NCBI RefSeq assembly: GCF_900167135.1
Contig: NZ_FUWZ01000003.1
Location: 496,001 to 560,000, forward strand
Reading direction: 5' to 3'
Source: Chitinophaga eiseniae
GTDB taxonomy: Bacteria > Bacteroidota > Bacteroidia > Chitinophagales > Chitinophagaceae
DNA: 64,000 bases
In this document: in pieces, positions 15,770 to 25,359 of the stretch
How the letters are laid out: the number at the start of each line of letters is the position of its first letter
Position numbering within the stretch: the stretch's first letter is position 1
Translations under genes and position numbers: made by a program
Notes under the pieces: generated by a model
Told to the model about the DNA's origin: nothing
Seen by the model: the letters and a program-made list of their open reading frames with translations, nothing else
The model's database searches: none

Positions 15770-18529
15770 TCAATTGTCACTCAGGATCTCATAGTCCCCC
15801 GACGGAATTTCATACACTGCATATCCATCTTCCATCCTGAGAAATTTCACATCCTTATTATCTGCCAGCGGCTTTCCGCCTTCTTTTATATTTTTTGCAT
15901 CTTTTGCCGGCACATACACCGTCGCATGTGTATTAACAGGTACGCTTATACGCCATTTAAAAGACTTGTCTGTTTTTTCCCAGTTACTGCGGATCATACC
16001 GTAACCGGAGTGATACGAAGCGTCCACTTTTTTCAGGTCTCCTACCACCAGCGGTTTCATGATGATCTTTTTGAATCCGGGCGCAGCGGGGTCAGGCTGA
16101 ATAGCGCCAAGGTCCTGGTAATACCATACTACCAGGTCGCCCAATAACATCACGTGGTTACCTGAGTTCATCGCCGGATCGGCGGTATTGCCGTTCCACA
16201 GCTCCCAGATAGTAGTAGCACCTTCCTTGGCCATATACCCCCAACTGGGGTAACTAGTGTTGGTGGCCAGCTGATAAGCGATATCCCCGCGGCCATTGTT
16301 GGTCAACGTGCGCATCAGCCACTCCGCTCCTACCAGACCGGTACTGATATGACCTTTATAGTCTTTGAGCGTTTTGTCGGCGATATGCCGGAACACCTGC
16401 TTTTGTTTGTCTACCGGCGCCAGCTGGTAAGCCAGCGAGAAGATATTGGCAGTAGGCGTATTGTTCGCATAATACCCTTCTTCCTGGTTCAGGAATTTTT
16501 TATTGAAGGCCGTTTTTACTTCTTCCCCCAGCGCTTTGAAAGACGCTACATCTGCAGGATTGCCGGTAATGGTCGCAAAACGTTCCATCAGCGTCAGCAG
16601 ATGATAATAAAAAGCAGTACCCAGGAAATCGCCGGCGGTCTTGCGGGCCGGGTCCTTGGAATGTATCAGCTCCGGTGATTCCGGCGGCATACACCAGTCA
16701 CCGTAAGTGTCTTTGGTGAGAATATGCTCTTTCATGTATTTGTCTTTCATATAGGCCATCCACTTTTTCATGGAGGCATAATGCTTACGAATGGGCTGGT
16801 CGTCGCCGTATTGTTCATACAGCAGGTTGGCGATGATCAGGTAAGCGGCAGGCCAGGTCATGTTATCGGAATACATCCGCCAGTAGGATGGCGCTACGTC
16901 AGGCACACTACCTTCAGCTGTTTGTGCATCCTCTATATCCTGGAGCCATTTGGCATACAGCAGATGGTTATCGAAAATAAAACTTTCTCCCCTGGCTCCC
17001 ACGGCGCGGTCTCCCAGCCATCCCATGCGCTCGTCGCGTTGCGGGCAATCGGTAGGCATCCCACGGTAATTGCCACGGATGCCCCAGTAAGCATTCTTAT
17101 AAACCTGGTTGATCACCTCGTTGGAGGTTTCAAAGTGACCGGTGGTCGCCATCTCATCATACACCACCCTGCCTTCGATAGCCGACAGGTCCGGCTTTCC
17201 TGGATAACCCGTCACTTCCACATAACGGAAACCATGATAGGTAAAACGCGGCTCCCATTCTTCTGTACTCTTTCCGTTCAGTGTATACTTGTCCGTTACC
17301 TTTGCGGAACGCAGGTTAGCCATGTACAGCGATCCGTCATCGTTCAGTCTTTCTGCAAACCGCAGCGCCACCTGTGTTCCGCCGGGACCTTTCACTTTCA
17401 GCCGTACCCAGCCCACGAAGTTCTGTCCCATATCATAGATAAACACACCGGGCTTTATCTCTTTTACCTGCAGCGCTTTAACGGTATCCATTACACGAAT
17501 ATTATTGTTCATCTGCGCGACCAGCAGATCTCCAGGTTTAGACACCAGCTGTACCGGCAACCAGGAAGCAGCGTTAAAGCCAGGCTTGCTCCATCCGGGC
17601 ATTTCTTTGGTGGCGTCATATTCCTCCCCGTCATACTCATTATTGGCACCTACAGGGCCGCTGGCTGTTACCTTCCAGCTGTTATCGGTAACGATCCTGT
17701 CTGCCGACCCGTCTTCATACTGTACATCCAACTGGCAGATCATTTTCGGATAACCGAAATTGGTAATCGGCGGCAGGCCGGAACCATTGCCCCTCATGGA
17801 AAAATAACGGCCGTTACCAAGGATAGCGCCAATGGTATTGTCTCCCTGCTGTAGCTGCGATGTAACATTATACGTATTGTAGAACGTCCTTTTGTTATAC
17901 TCCGTAGGACCAGGGGCCAGTACGTCTTTGCCGGTTTTGTTACCATTGATATACAATTCATACAGCCCCACCCCGCTGATATAAGCGGTCGCTTTTTTTA
18001 CTTTTTTAGGGAGACGGAAATCTTTTCTCAGGTACCTGGCCGCTAAACGGGTAAAGGTATCTGTGGGCCGGTCGGTGGCGAAGGCGCTGTCCAGGCCGAT
18101 CCACACCGCCTGCCAGTCGGACGGCTGCAGCAGCCCCATCGTCCACGACGCAGGCTCGCTCCACGCAGATTCTTTCCCGTCGCTGGTCCACACTTTTACT
18201 TTCCAGAAACAGGCATCGCCGGTGCCCAGCGGCTTGCCGGCATAGGCTACGCCGAGCGACTGGTCGGAACTGATTTTGCCGGAGTTCCACAGGTCCGCTT
18301 TATCCGCCTCCAGGTCCGCCAGTGAAGAGGCAACCATAATCTGGTAAGCCTGTTGCATCACATTCCGTTCATTACTGGTGATCTCCCAGCTGAGGCGGGG
18401 CGTGGCAGCATCTATGCCCAGCGGATTTTCACGGTATTCACAACGCAGGCGCGTCAACGCCGTATGACCTGTTTGTGCTGTACAGGCTACCGCGATAAAC
18501 AAAAACAAAAGAACAATCTGTCTGATCAT
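15770..18529 (-). CDS. Secreted alpha-L-rhamnosidase (GH78)
   Basis: 919 residues with an N-terminal signal peptide (about residues 1-18; a cysteine in 'AVACTAQ' could be lipidated). It shows the GH78 layout: N-terminal beta domains ('RLRCEYRENPLGIDAATPRL', 'KKATAYISGVGLYELYINGN'), then the (α/α)6 catalytic domain. That domain has the signature 'MPTDCPQRDERMGWLGD', which contains catalytic acidic residues, and later 'EGATTIWELWNG'. It releases terminal L-rhamnose from pectic or other rhamnosides. It is the last gene of the locus, 18 bp after susD, and ends at a strong terminator. Confidence 0.95.
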   Translation of the reverse strand: MIRQIVLLFLFIAVACTAQTGHTALTRLRCEYRENPLGIDAATPRLSWEITSNERNVMQQAYQIMVASSLADLEADKADLWNSGKISSDQSLGVAYAGKPLGTGDACFWKVKVWTSDGKESAWSEPASWTMGLLQPSDWQAVWIGLDSAFATDRPTDTFTRLAARYLRKDFRLPKKVKKATAYISGVGLYELYINGNKTGKDVLAPGPTEYNKRTFYNTYNVTSQLQQGDNTIGAILGNGRYFSMRGNGSGLPPITNFGYPKMICQLDVQYEDGSADRIVTDNSWKVTASGPVGANNEYDGEEYDATKEMPGWSKPGFNAASWLPVQLVSKPGDLLVAQMNNNIRVMDTVKALQVKEIKPGVFIYDMGQNFVGWVRLKVKGPGGTQVALRFAERLNDDGSLYMANLRSAKVTDKYTLNGKSTEEWEPRFTYHGFRYVEVTGYPGKPDLSAIEGRVVYDEMATTGHFETSNEVINQVYKNAYWGIRGNYRGMPTDCPQRDERMGWLGDRAVGARGESFIFDNHLLYAKWLQDIEDAQTAEGSVPDVAPSYWRMYSDNMTWPAAYLIIANLLYEQYGDDQPIRKHYASMKKWMAYMKDKYMKEHILTKDTYGDWCMPPESPELIHSKDPARKTAGDFLGTAFYYHLLTLMERFATITGNPADVASFKALGEEVKTAFNKKFLNQEEGYYANNTPTANIFSLAYQLAPVDKQKQVFRHIADKTLKDYKGHISTGLVGAEWLMRTLTNNGRGDIAYQLATNTSYPSWGYMAKEGATTIWELWNGNTADPAMNSGNHVMLLGDLVVWYYQDLGAIQPDPAAPGFKKIIMKPLVVGDLKKVDASYHSGYGMIRSNWEKTDKSFKWRISVPVNTHATVYVPAKDAKNIKEGGKPLADNKDVKFLRMEDGYAVYEIPSGDYEILSDN

Positions 18530-18547
18530 GATAAAAAATTTTGAATA

Positions 18548-20056
18548 CTATTGCGGGTTTTGAGTCAGGTTATCCAGGTTAATATCTGTTTGCGGAATGG
18601 GCAACAGCAGCCGGTTCGTGGTCACCTGGTAAGCGTTGCCGGGTATATAATTTTTCTGTTGTTTCTCACGGAGACCATGTGCATTCATTATTTCCACGGC
18701 CTTACCGGTGCGCACCAGGTCGTACCAGCGATGGTTTTCAAAGGCCAACTCCACCTGTCGTTCGTGGTAGACGGCTTTTCTGAAATCTTCCTGGCTGGTG
18801 ACGTTCAGCGCAGGGTCGGGATTGCCGGCGGTTTTCTTCGGCAGGCCCGCCCGGAGGCGCACCTGGTTCAGCAGATCAAAAGCTTCTCCGTTAGCTACAA
18901 AAGCCTGTTCATTCAGACACTCCGCGATCATCAGGAGCACGTCAGCGTAACGAAGCACCGGGAAGTTATCATTCGTGCGGCCCACCTCCGTATAGCCGTG
19001 GTTGTATTTCTTCACATAGGGTATCGCCACAAAACTACCGTTGGTTGCTTTATAGCCTTCGGCCAGCGAGACGTCTTTTCGCTTATCATTTGGCTCGTAG
19101 GCGCTGATCATGTCCGCCGTGGGAATATTCCATCCGGAGCCGCTGCCGTTGATGCTCGTCTTGCTGTCGCCCGTCACTGCGCTACCGGAAGTATACGGTG
19201 CAAAGATGTACATGAACGTACTGAACAGGCCTGTCTGTGCGCCCAGGTATTGTATTTCAAAAATAGATTCTGGTCCGTTCTTCTTTCCGGGTTCAAAGTT
19301 GTCCGCATAATCGGGCAGCAGGCTATAGCCTGAAGTCGTTGCCTTTTTGAGCGCTGTCAGCGCCTCGCTGTATTGGCGGCGGGTCAGATACACTTTACCC
19401 AGCAAAGTATAGGCGGCACCGGAAGTAGCCCTGCCTACGGAAGCGCCGGTATACGATGCCGGCAGCTTAGCCGCCGCGTCGGTCAGGTCTGCAATGATAC
19501 GTGCATATACTTCCTCTGCGGTAGCCCGTCCTTTCGACAGCGCCCCGCCCGGCGCCACCACGGAATGGTCCCGCAGCGGCACGCCGCCGAACTGGCGCAC
19601 CAGGTTAAAATAGTGAAAAGCACGGAGAAATTCAGCCTCGCCGGTATATTGGTCCTGCTTTCCCGCAGAGAATCCGGATTTTACATTCGGAATGTTATCC
19701 AGTACGTCATTGGCTCTTGAAATACCAACATAACTGTTCTTCCAGAAATTGGCAATACATTCCGCCGTAGCGCCGGCCAGGAACTCATCCACAAACTCCC
19801 ATTGCTCATGGCCCCTGTCGGCCGTATTGTACTGGAAAGCGGTGTTATCGGAGCGCATCTCCCCGAAAATCCAGTAACTCTCTGTACCCAACGGTTGCAG
19901 GATATTATAGGCGCCGTTGACCGCCTGTTCTATCTCTCCTTCCGTTTTATAGAAAGCAGCGCCGTTGATGGAGGTTTCCGGATTCAGGTCGAGGAAACTT
20001 TTGCCGCAGCTGCATAAATAAATACTGATACCTAAAAAATAACAAACCCTTTTCAT
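18548..20056 (-). CDS. SusD/RagB-family lipoprotein
   Basis: 502 residues from the ATG at 20056 (a start three codons earlier is possible). The signal peptide ends in a good lipobox, 'YLCSCGKSFLDLNPE'. SusD features include 'FYKTEGEIEQAVNGAYNIL', 'GEAEFLRAFHYFNLVRQFGG', 'LRYADVLLMIAECLNEQ' and 'VYHERQVELAFENHRWYDLVR'. It is the glycan-capturing partner of the SusC encoded 18 bp upstream. Linkage to a rhamnosidase suggests a rhamnose-containing glycan. Confidence 0.96.
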   Translation of the reverse strand: MKRVCYFLGISIYLCSCGKSFLDLNPETSINGAAFYKTEGEIEQAVNGAYNILQPLGTESYWIFGEMRSDNTAFQYNTADRGHEQWEFVDEFLAGATAECIANFWKNSYVGISRANDVLDNIPNVKSGFSAGKQDQYTGEAEFLRAFHYFNLVRQFGGVPLRDHSVVAPGGALSKGRATAEEVYARIIADLTDAAAKLPASYTGASVGRATSGAAYTLLGKVYLTRRQYSEALTALKKATTSGYSLLPDYADNFEPGKKNGPESIFEIQYLGAQTGLFSTFMYIFAPYTSGSAVTGDSKTSINGSGSGWNIPTADMISAYEPNDKRKDVSLAEGYKATNGSFVAIPYVKKYNHGYTEVGRTNDNFPVLRYADVLLMIAECLNEQAFVANGEAFDLLNQVRLRAGLPKKTAGNPDPALNVTSQEDFRKAVYHERQVELAFENHRWYDLVRTGKAVEIMNAHGLREKQQKNYIPGNAYQVTTNRLLLPIPQTDINLDNLTQNPQ

Positions 20057-20074
20057 AAGACACATTTTTTCCTT

Positions 20075-23000
20075 TTAAAAAGACAGGTTGATACCCAGTG
20101 TGTAAGTCCTTGCCAGCGGATAATTGGTAAAATCTTCGCCCGGCGTCAACGCCGTACTGGTAGCGTTACCGGACACCGTTTTACGGCTCACTTCCGGATT
20201 GGCGCCGGAATAGCGGGTGAAGGTGTGCAGGTTCTGCACACTGGCGTATATACGTGCCCGTGAAATGAAACGGGTCCGTTGCAACCAATCCTTATTCAGG
20301 TTATAGCCTAAGGTCATGTTCTGAATACGCATAAAGGAGCCATTTTCGATCCACGACGAGTTTACGTCGCGGTAAATTACCCGTGCGCCGTTGGTAGTCG
20401 GTGTTTTGCCATCTCCCGGGTTTTGGGGAGAGCGCCAGCGGTCCAGCACACTCCTGTCTGTATTGAAGATACCATCGATGTTTTGCAGGTACTGGTTGGC
20501 TGTTTTCATCACCTGTCCGCCCTGTGCGCCTGTCAGCACAATACCCAGGTCGATGCCTTTAAAGGAGAAATTGTTGGTCAGCCCCCATACAAACTTCGGA
20601 TTAGGGTCCCCGATGATGGCAAAATCGTTGACAGGTTCTATCACACCGTTACCGTCCACGTCTTTGTATTTGATGGAGCCTACCACCGAGGTGACATGCT
20701 TCGGCGACTTGTCCAGGTCTGCCTGGTCTTTATAAATGCCTTCCACCACGTAGCCATAAAAAAGCCCCACCGGTTTACCGACTTCGGTAATATGGGTAAA
20801 AGAGCCTTCCCCGCTCCTGCCGCTGTAGATGGGATCGTTGCGATCGTTGAGCGCCAGGACCTTGTTCCGGTTAAACGCTATATTGGCGTTAGTGGTCCAG
20901 GTGAAAGCGCCGCTGATATTCTCGCTGCTCACGCCCACTTCGAGGCCGTGGTTCTCTACTTTACCTGCATTGATGATCACGTTGGTATAACCGGAAGAGA
21001 GCGGGATTTCCGAATTGTACAACATCCCTTTGGTGAGCCGTTTGTAGTAGTCTACGGTTACGGTAATACGATTACGGAAGAGCCCTACGTCCACGCCGGC
21101 ATCCAGCTGTGAAGACTCTTCCCAGGTAAGGTCAGGGTTACTGAGCGACGACGTAGTACGGCCGCTGGCGATCTGGTTGCCCAGCACATAATTGTTGGTA
21201 ATTACGTTGGACATGTATGTATAGTTACCGATGTTATAGTTACCGGAGAGGCCGTAGCTCACTCTCGCTTTCAGGTCGCTCAGCCAGGAGACCTGTTTCA
21301 GGAAAGGTTCTTCCGAAGCTCTCCAGGCGATGGCGGCGGAAGGAAAGGTGCCGTAGCGGGTATTATAACCAAAACGGGAGGAGCCATCGGAACGGACCGT
21401 TGCGGTGAACAGGTATTTATCTTTAAATGCATAGTTGATCCTGCCGAGATAGGAGAGGATGGCCCATTCCTGCACGTCCTGTGTATAGGAAGGAATGGTG
21501 GCCGCAGCGCCGATGGGCTTAATGAGATCATCGGGATAGTTGCCGGCGTTGATCACCAGCACATCTTCGCGTGATTTCTGGGCGGTATAGCCCAATACCA
21601 CGTTGAGGGAATGGTCTTTATGAAAGGTCCGGTCGTAGGTCAGCAGCATCTCCCCCAGCCAGTTGAGCCCATTGGCCTTTGACTGCGAGGAATTGGGGAT
21701 GCTGGGCGGCGGGTTGTTGACGCCTCCCAGGAAAGATGGATTAAAGACAAACGTAGAGCCGTTGCCGTAACTGACATTAAAACTGCCTTTGGCTTTCAGT
21801 CCGGGGATAATTTCATATTCCGCGTAAGTAGTAGCCAGTCCTGTGAGCGATTTGATTTTAGTGGCGCCATACTCGAGGGAGTTTAGCGGGTTAGCGGCGC
21901 TGAACATGCCCGGGGAGCTGATATAAGGAGTACGGCCACCGTTTTTGTCCGTCACGGGGACCAGGGGACTTAACCACAGGCTGCGGGTAAGCACATCTGT
22001 AAAACCGTTCTCAAAATCATTGACCGCCTGCGTGTGGTACGTTGGTGCAAGGTTCAGTCCTATTTTGATTTTGCGGCCGATATTGCTTTCTATATTAGCC
22101 CTGACCGTATAACGATCGTAGCCGGTGTAGCGCAGTACGCCGTCCTGTTTGAAATAGCCAAAAGAGAAATAGTAGCGGGTGTTTTCGGAACCGCCACTAA
22201 CGCTAACGGTTGTATTGTGCTGGGGCGCTTTGCGCAACACGGTATTGTACCAGTTGGTACCTTCGCCATACTGTTCCGGACGCCGGTATTCTTCGGGGAT
22301 ATCCGCATCGGTGGCTGTCTGGCCACGGGAGGCAAAATCATCCACGATGATATCTTTTCTGAACTGTGCAAACTCGCGGGCGTTCAGCATCCGGGGACGT
22401 CCTTTTTGCGGCACTTCCTGCATACCATAGTAGCTGTTGACCTGCACCAGCGGTACGCCTTTCTTCCCTCTTTTGGTGGTCACGATGGCTACCCCGTTGG
22501 AGCCGCGGCTGCCGTAGATGGCAGTAGAAGAGGCATCTTTCAGGATGGTGATGTTCTCTATATCGTCGGGATTGATGAAGCCCAGGGGGCTTGCCTGCTG
22601 ACCGAAGCTGGCGGCAATGGGGAAGCCGTCTATCACAAAAAGGGGGTCGCTGCTGGCGCCGAAAGAGCCGGAGCCCCTGATTTTAATGGCAGCGCCACCG
22701 CCGGGTGTCCCCGACACTGCGCTCACCTGTACGCCGGGTATCTGTCCGGTCAGTTTCTGGTCTACCCCTGCTACCGGCAAGTCCTGCATTTGTTTGCTGC
22801 TGAGCGTTGCTACTGCGCCGGTAAGGTCTTTTTTCTGGCGGGCGCCGTAACCGATAACAACCACTTCACTCAAACCGGCGGTGTTAGGCTTCAGCAATAC
22901 GTTGATGACAGCCTGTGTGCCTACGACTACCCTTTTTTCTTCATAACCGATAAAGCGGAAAGACAGCGTTTCTCCTGGCGCCGCTGCGATGTGATAGACC

Positions 23001-23203
23001 CCTTTGGCGTCCGTCTGCGTACCGATGGTTTTACCTGCTACCTGCACCGTGACGCCGGTCAGTGCACCGGAGGTGGAATCTGAAACGATGCCGGTAATTT
23101 GTTTTTGTTGCGCCAGCAGGAGCTGGCTACATAGTAAAGGTAACAACCCACATAGCCAGGCATGGCGGTGCCATAGCCACAAACGTGCATAACGTTTAGA
23201 CAT
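20075..23203 (-). CDS. SusC/RagA-family TonB-linked outer-membrane transporter
   Basis: About 1042 residues from the ATG at 23203; the frame runs up to 23272, but the added residues precede the signal peptide ('LWLWHRHAWLCGLLPLL'). Domain order: carboxypeptidase-regulatory-like ('ITGIVSDSTSGALTGVTV'), the SusC motif 'EVVVIGYGARQKKDLTGAV', the plug ('LFVIDGFPI', 'ILKDASSTAIYGSRGSNGV') and a beta-barrel ending 'TLGINLSF'. It is the first gene of the rhamnosidase locus. No N-terminal anti-sigma-interacting STN domain was seen, so hybrid or AraC-type control is possible. Confidence 0.96.
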   Translation of the reverse strand: MSKRYARLWLWHRHAWLCGLLPLLCSQLLLAQQKQITGIVSDSTSGALTGVTVQVAGKTIGTQTDAKGVYHIAAAPGETLSFRFIGYEEKRVVVGTQAVINVLLKPNTAGLSEVVVIGYGARQKKDLTGAVATLSSKQMQDLPVAGVDQKLTGQIPGVQVSAVSGTPGGGAAIKIRGSGSFGASSDPLFVIDGFPIAASFGQQASPLGFINPDDIENITILKDASSTAIYGSRGSNGVAIVTTKRGKKGVPLVQVNSYYGMQEVPQKGRPRMLNAREFAQFRKDIIVDDFASRGQTATDADIPEEYRRPEQYGEGTNWYNTVLRKAPQHNTTVSVSGGSENTRYYFSFGYFKQDGVLRYTGYDRYTVRANIESNIGRKIKIGLNLAPTYHTQAVNDFENGFTDVLTRSLWLSPLVPVTDKNGGRTPYISSPGMFSAANPLNSLEYGATKIKSLTGLATTYAEYEIIPGLKAKGSFNVSYGNGSTFVFNPSFLGGVNNPPPSIPNSSQSKANGLNWLGEMLLTYDRTFHKDHSLNVVLGYTAQKSREDVLVINAGNYPDDLIKPIGAAATIPSYTQDVQEWAILSYLGRINYAFKDKYLFTATVRSDGSSRFGYNTRYGTFPSAAIAWRASEEPFLKQVSWLSDLKARVSYGLSGNYNIGNYTYMSNVITNNYVLGNQIASGRTTSSLSNPDLTWEESSQLDAGVDVGLFRNRITVTVDYYKRLTKGMLYNSEIPLSSGYTNVIINAGKVENHGLEVGVSSENISGAFTWTTNANIAFNRNKVLALNDRNDPIYSGRSGEGSFTHITEVGKPVGLFYGYVVEGIYKDQADLDKSPKHVTSVVGSIKYKDVDGNGVIEPVNDFAIIGDPNPKFVWGLTNNFSFKGIDLGIVLTGAQGGQVMKTANQYLQNIDGIFNTDRSVLDRWRSPQNPGDGKTPTTNGARVIYRDVNSSWIENGSFMRIQNMTLGYNLNKDWLQRTRFISRARIYASVQNLHTFTRYSGANPEVSRKTVSGNATSTALTPGEDFTNYPLARTYTLGINLSF

Positions 23204-23523
23204 AACGTGAAATCTTTTGTTGAACAATAAATGTTGACTATTGGAAAATTTCAGGCACAACTGTCCCGGCACGGGTCATAGTCCCGTGTAACAACAACGG
23301 TTATACGACATACTATTATTTCTGGAATCAGGCTGTCACAGCCCGCTGGTTGATACGCTCAATGGCATTTCGGCATAACGTGGAATTTTATCATGCAGTA
23401 ATACGAAAGGTAAATTAGGACAAAAATACCGGGCAACTATCCTGTCCCATGCTGAGGCGGTTAAAAAAAGAATTGCAGGGGCATAATTGTTGAAGCGTTT
23501 CCGGTGTACCAATTTGTGGAATT
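23204..23523. other. Divergent intergenic region (susC / hypothetical gene)
   Basis: A 320-bp gap between divergent genes. The 9-mer CATAACGTG occurs at 23201-23209 and again at 23374-23382, each followed by an A/T-rich tract. The minus strand has TATTTTTG (23428 to 23421), a TAnnTTTG match with no clear -33 element. No coding frame is supported. Confidence 0.4.
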
Positions 23524-24129
23524 ATGGATTCGTCATTGACAGCAAGCGGGCTCATTCCCGCGCAACAAAAGGGCGGACAGTCCAATACCAGCTACTGCCG
23601 GCGTGCGGAAGATCCGGAGGCGGCGGTCGTGCTGTACGAAGTGGCCCGGCGCAGGCTGCTCGATGTAAATCAGTGGCAGTTACTGAGTGGTCCGCTCAGC
23701 GCCCGTTTCCAGCTGGTAAACCCGCAAGGCGAACCGATGTACCGTTCCGTCCGGGAAGGAGATTATATCCGTATCAATCTTCCCGGGCCCGGCCCCCATG
23801 CCGGCAGGGGGTTCGACTGGGTACAGGTAGAGCAGGTAAGCAGCCGGGAACAGGCGTATACGGGCATGCGCGTACGACCGTTACCATTGCCCCAATCGGC
23901 AGACAGGGAGACGGCGCATTTCTTTAAACATCACGCCACCAGTTCCTTTATTGTAGAGAAAAATGGTCTGGAGGTGAAAGCCAGTGTTTATGGCAGGAAT
24001 GAGATCCCCAATACCGGTGTGCGGGCATTCCTGGACAAAGTCAGGAATTTATTCACCGCCATTGGCGCTATACTGGGGATGTCCAAGGCACAATGGGGCA
24101 ACCTGGTGAAAGGGATTGTTGATGGTTGA
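23524..24129 (+). CDS. Conserved-looking hypothetical protein
   Basis: 201 residues, not recognised. It has no signal peptide or membrane segment. The middle reads like a small beta domain ('REGDYIRINLPGPGPHAG', then 'WVQVEQVSSREQAYTGMRVR'). The C-terminus looks helical ('AFLDKVRNLFTAIGAILGM'). Codon choice resembles its neighbours, and its stop lies close to the convergent HxlR gene. It is single-gene, with no operon partner. Confidence 0.6.
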   Translation: MDSSLTASGLIPAQQKGGQSNTSYCRRAEDPEAAVVLYEVARRRLLDVNQWQLLSGPLSARFQLVNPQGEPMYRSVREGDYIRINLPGPGPHAGRGFDWVQVEQVSSREQAYTGMRVRPLPLPQSADRETAHFFKHHATSSFIVEKNGLEVKASVYGRNEIPNTGVRAFLDKVRNLFTAIGAILGMSKAQWGNLVKGIVDG

Positions 24130-24132
24130 CAA

Positions 24133-24498
24133 CTATTTATACAGCTGCTGGTCCTGGATATAATCGATACCTTGCTGCTTCAGATACCGGACGCCCCAGC
24201 TGCTCACAAATTCGTATAGCGGTGCCAGTGACTTCCCTTCTGCCGACAGTGAATAGCTGACCCGGTAGGGTTTCCGGGACAGCATAGTCTTAGTGATCAA
24301 TAAGTCGCGCTCCAGCTCCTTCAGCTGCTGGCTGAGCATTTTCTCAGATACGCCCGGCAGGTTCTCTTTCAATTTTGCATAACTGCTTTGCTCCTGCCAG
24401 TGCAGATGCGACAGTATCAGCAATTTCCATTTGCCGCCAATGAACCCGAGGGTCACGTCCACCGGACAGGTATATGTCTTATCGTTTAATGTGATCAT
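24133..24498 (-). CDS. HxlR-family transcriptional regulator
   Basis: 121 residues from the ATG at 24498. The HxlR pattern is clear: 'CPVDVTLGFIGGKWKLLILS' with the usual cysteine, then 'VSEKMLSQQLKELERDLLI' and 'VSYSLSAEGKSLAPLYEFVS'. Many family members sense electrophiles, quinones or redox change through that cysteine. It is divergent from a truncated haemoglobin with an 80-bp shared control region, which suggests it regulates that gene. Confidence 0.92.
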   Translation of the reverse strand: MITLNDKTYTCPVDVTLGFIGGKWKLLILSHLHWQEQSSYAKLKENLPGVSEKMLSQQLKELERDLLITKTMLSRKPYRVSYSLSAEGKSLAPLYEFVSSWGVRYLKQQGIDYIQDQQLYK

Positions 24499-24521
24499 GG
24501 TCCCTACTTTTTGGTAAGTTC

Positions 24522-24552
24522 TTGCTCCCGCGATACATCTTGTATACATTTG
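24522..24552 (+). promoter_or_regulatory. Promoter of the truncated haemoglobin with an operator-like repeat
   Basis: TTG (24522-24524), a 20-bp spacer and TACATTTG (24545-24552) match the Bacteroidota promoter consensus. ATACA-TCT-TGTAT (24533-24545) lies between the two elements and touches the -7 box, a natural place for the divergent HxlR regulator. The predicted transcript would begin about 20 bases before the ATG at 24579. Confidence 0.6.
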
Positions 24553-24578
24553 AAAGCAATTTTCACTAAATTAACAAG

Positions 24579-25055
24579 ATGACAACCGATAAAAAAATCC
24601 CAACTTTATACGAATGGGCCGGTGGTATGCCGGTATTCGAAAAGCTGACAGATACTTTTTATAAAAAAGTGCTGAAAGACCCTTTGCTGGAACCAATTTT
24701 TAAGCACATGAGTCCGGAACACCAGCAACATGTGGCGCACTTTATCGCAGAAGTATTCGGCGGACCCAAAACTTACAGCGAGGGTGAAGGATCTCATTAC
24801 CAGATGGTACAAAAACATCTTGGCAAACATCTCACCGAACAACACCGTCAAAGGTGGGTAGCGCTGCTGCTCGAAACAGCAGATGAGCTGGGATTACCGG
24901 CAGATCCCGAGTTCAGGTCGGCCGTTGTAGGATACCTCGAATGGGGTACGCGCATTGCCGTCATCAATTCCCGGGAGGAACAGCTGGAGATGGACAAAGA
25001 ACAACCTATGCCCAGATGGGGATGGGGAGAAACCGGCGGGCCATATGTACCGTGA
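24579..25055 (+). CDS. Group II truncated haemoglobin
   Basis: 158 residues, slightly longer than the usual 120-135. The 2-over-2 globin features are present: 'LYEWAGGMPVFEKLTDTFYK' with a B10-type tyrosine (Tyr28), 'DPLLEPIFKHMSPEHQQH', and the likely proximal histidine His80 in 'QMVQKHLGKHL'. Trp93 follows in 'HRQRW'. These proteins bind oxygen, peroxide or nitric oxide and are usually linked to oxidative or nitrosative stress. The C-terminal 'PMPRWGWGETGGPY' is typical of the group II family in Bacteroidota. Confidence 0.92.
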   Translation: MTTDKKIPTLYEWAGGMPVFEKLTDTFYKKVLKDPLLEPIFKHMSPEHQQHVAHFIAEVFGGPKTYSEGEGSHYQMVQKHLGKHLTEQHRQRWVALLLETADELGLPADPEFRSAVVGYLEWGTRIAVINSREEQLEMDKEQPMPRWGWGETGGPYVP

Positions 25056-25265
25056 TTTGTCATACGATTCTACAACCCAATTCCGATAAATACCAATCTA
25101 AATATTTGGGGTCTGCAGTTCTCGCGGGATAAGGCAATGAAGTCGGATAGTTCCTTTTTTAAAAATACATCCTAATCAGACAAATATTCCGGGAATCCGG
25201 TAGCATAATCCCATTCCGGTGTAGTATGTTATCCGTTACAAAACCCTCAAAATATTCTTTCACCT

Positions 25266-25312
25266 TATTAATCAGACAGGGCCTGAGTTCCTCAGGCCCT
25301 GTCTGATTAATA
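25266..25312. repeat. Perfect 22-bp stem, 3-base loop hairpin
   Basis: 25266-25287 and 25291-25312 are exact reverse complements separated by TTC. The core is CAGACAGGGCCTGAG with an A/T base. There is no T-run on either side, so it is not a standard intrinsic terminator, although it lies between convergent genes (haemoglobin end 25055, membrane protein end 25360). The remaining 300 bp of this gap shows nothing else except a short ACATCTC repeat near 25348-25367. Confidence 0.8.
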
Positions 25313-25359
25313 CTAAAGATTCCCATTTATATTCATTTTTTCGTTTTACATCTCACATC

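Noticed and set aside
22034-23083. 349-codon open frame antisense to the second susC
   Set aside because: Antisense shadow of a long conserved gene. Similar shadows occur under the first susC (10343-11326) and the M43 protease (38266-39261).
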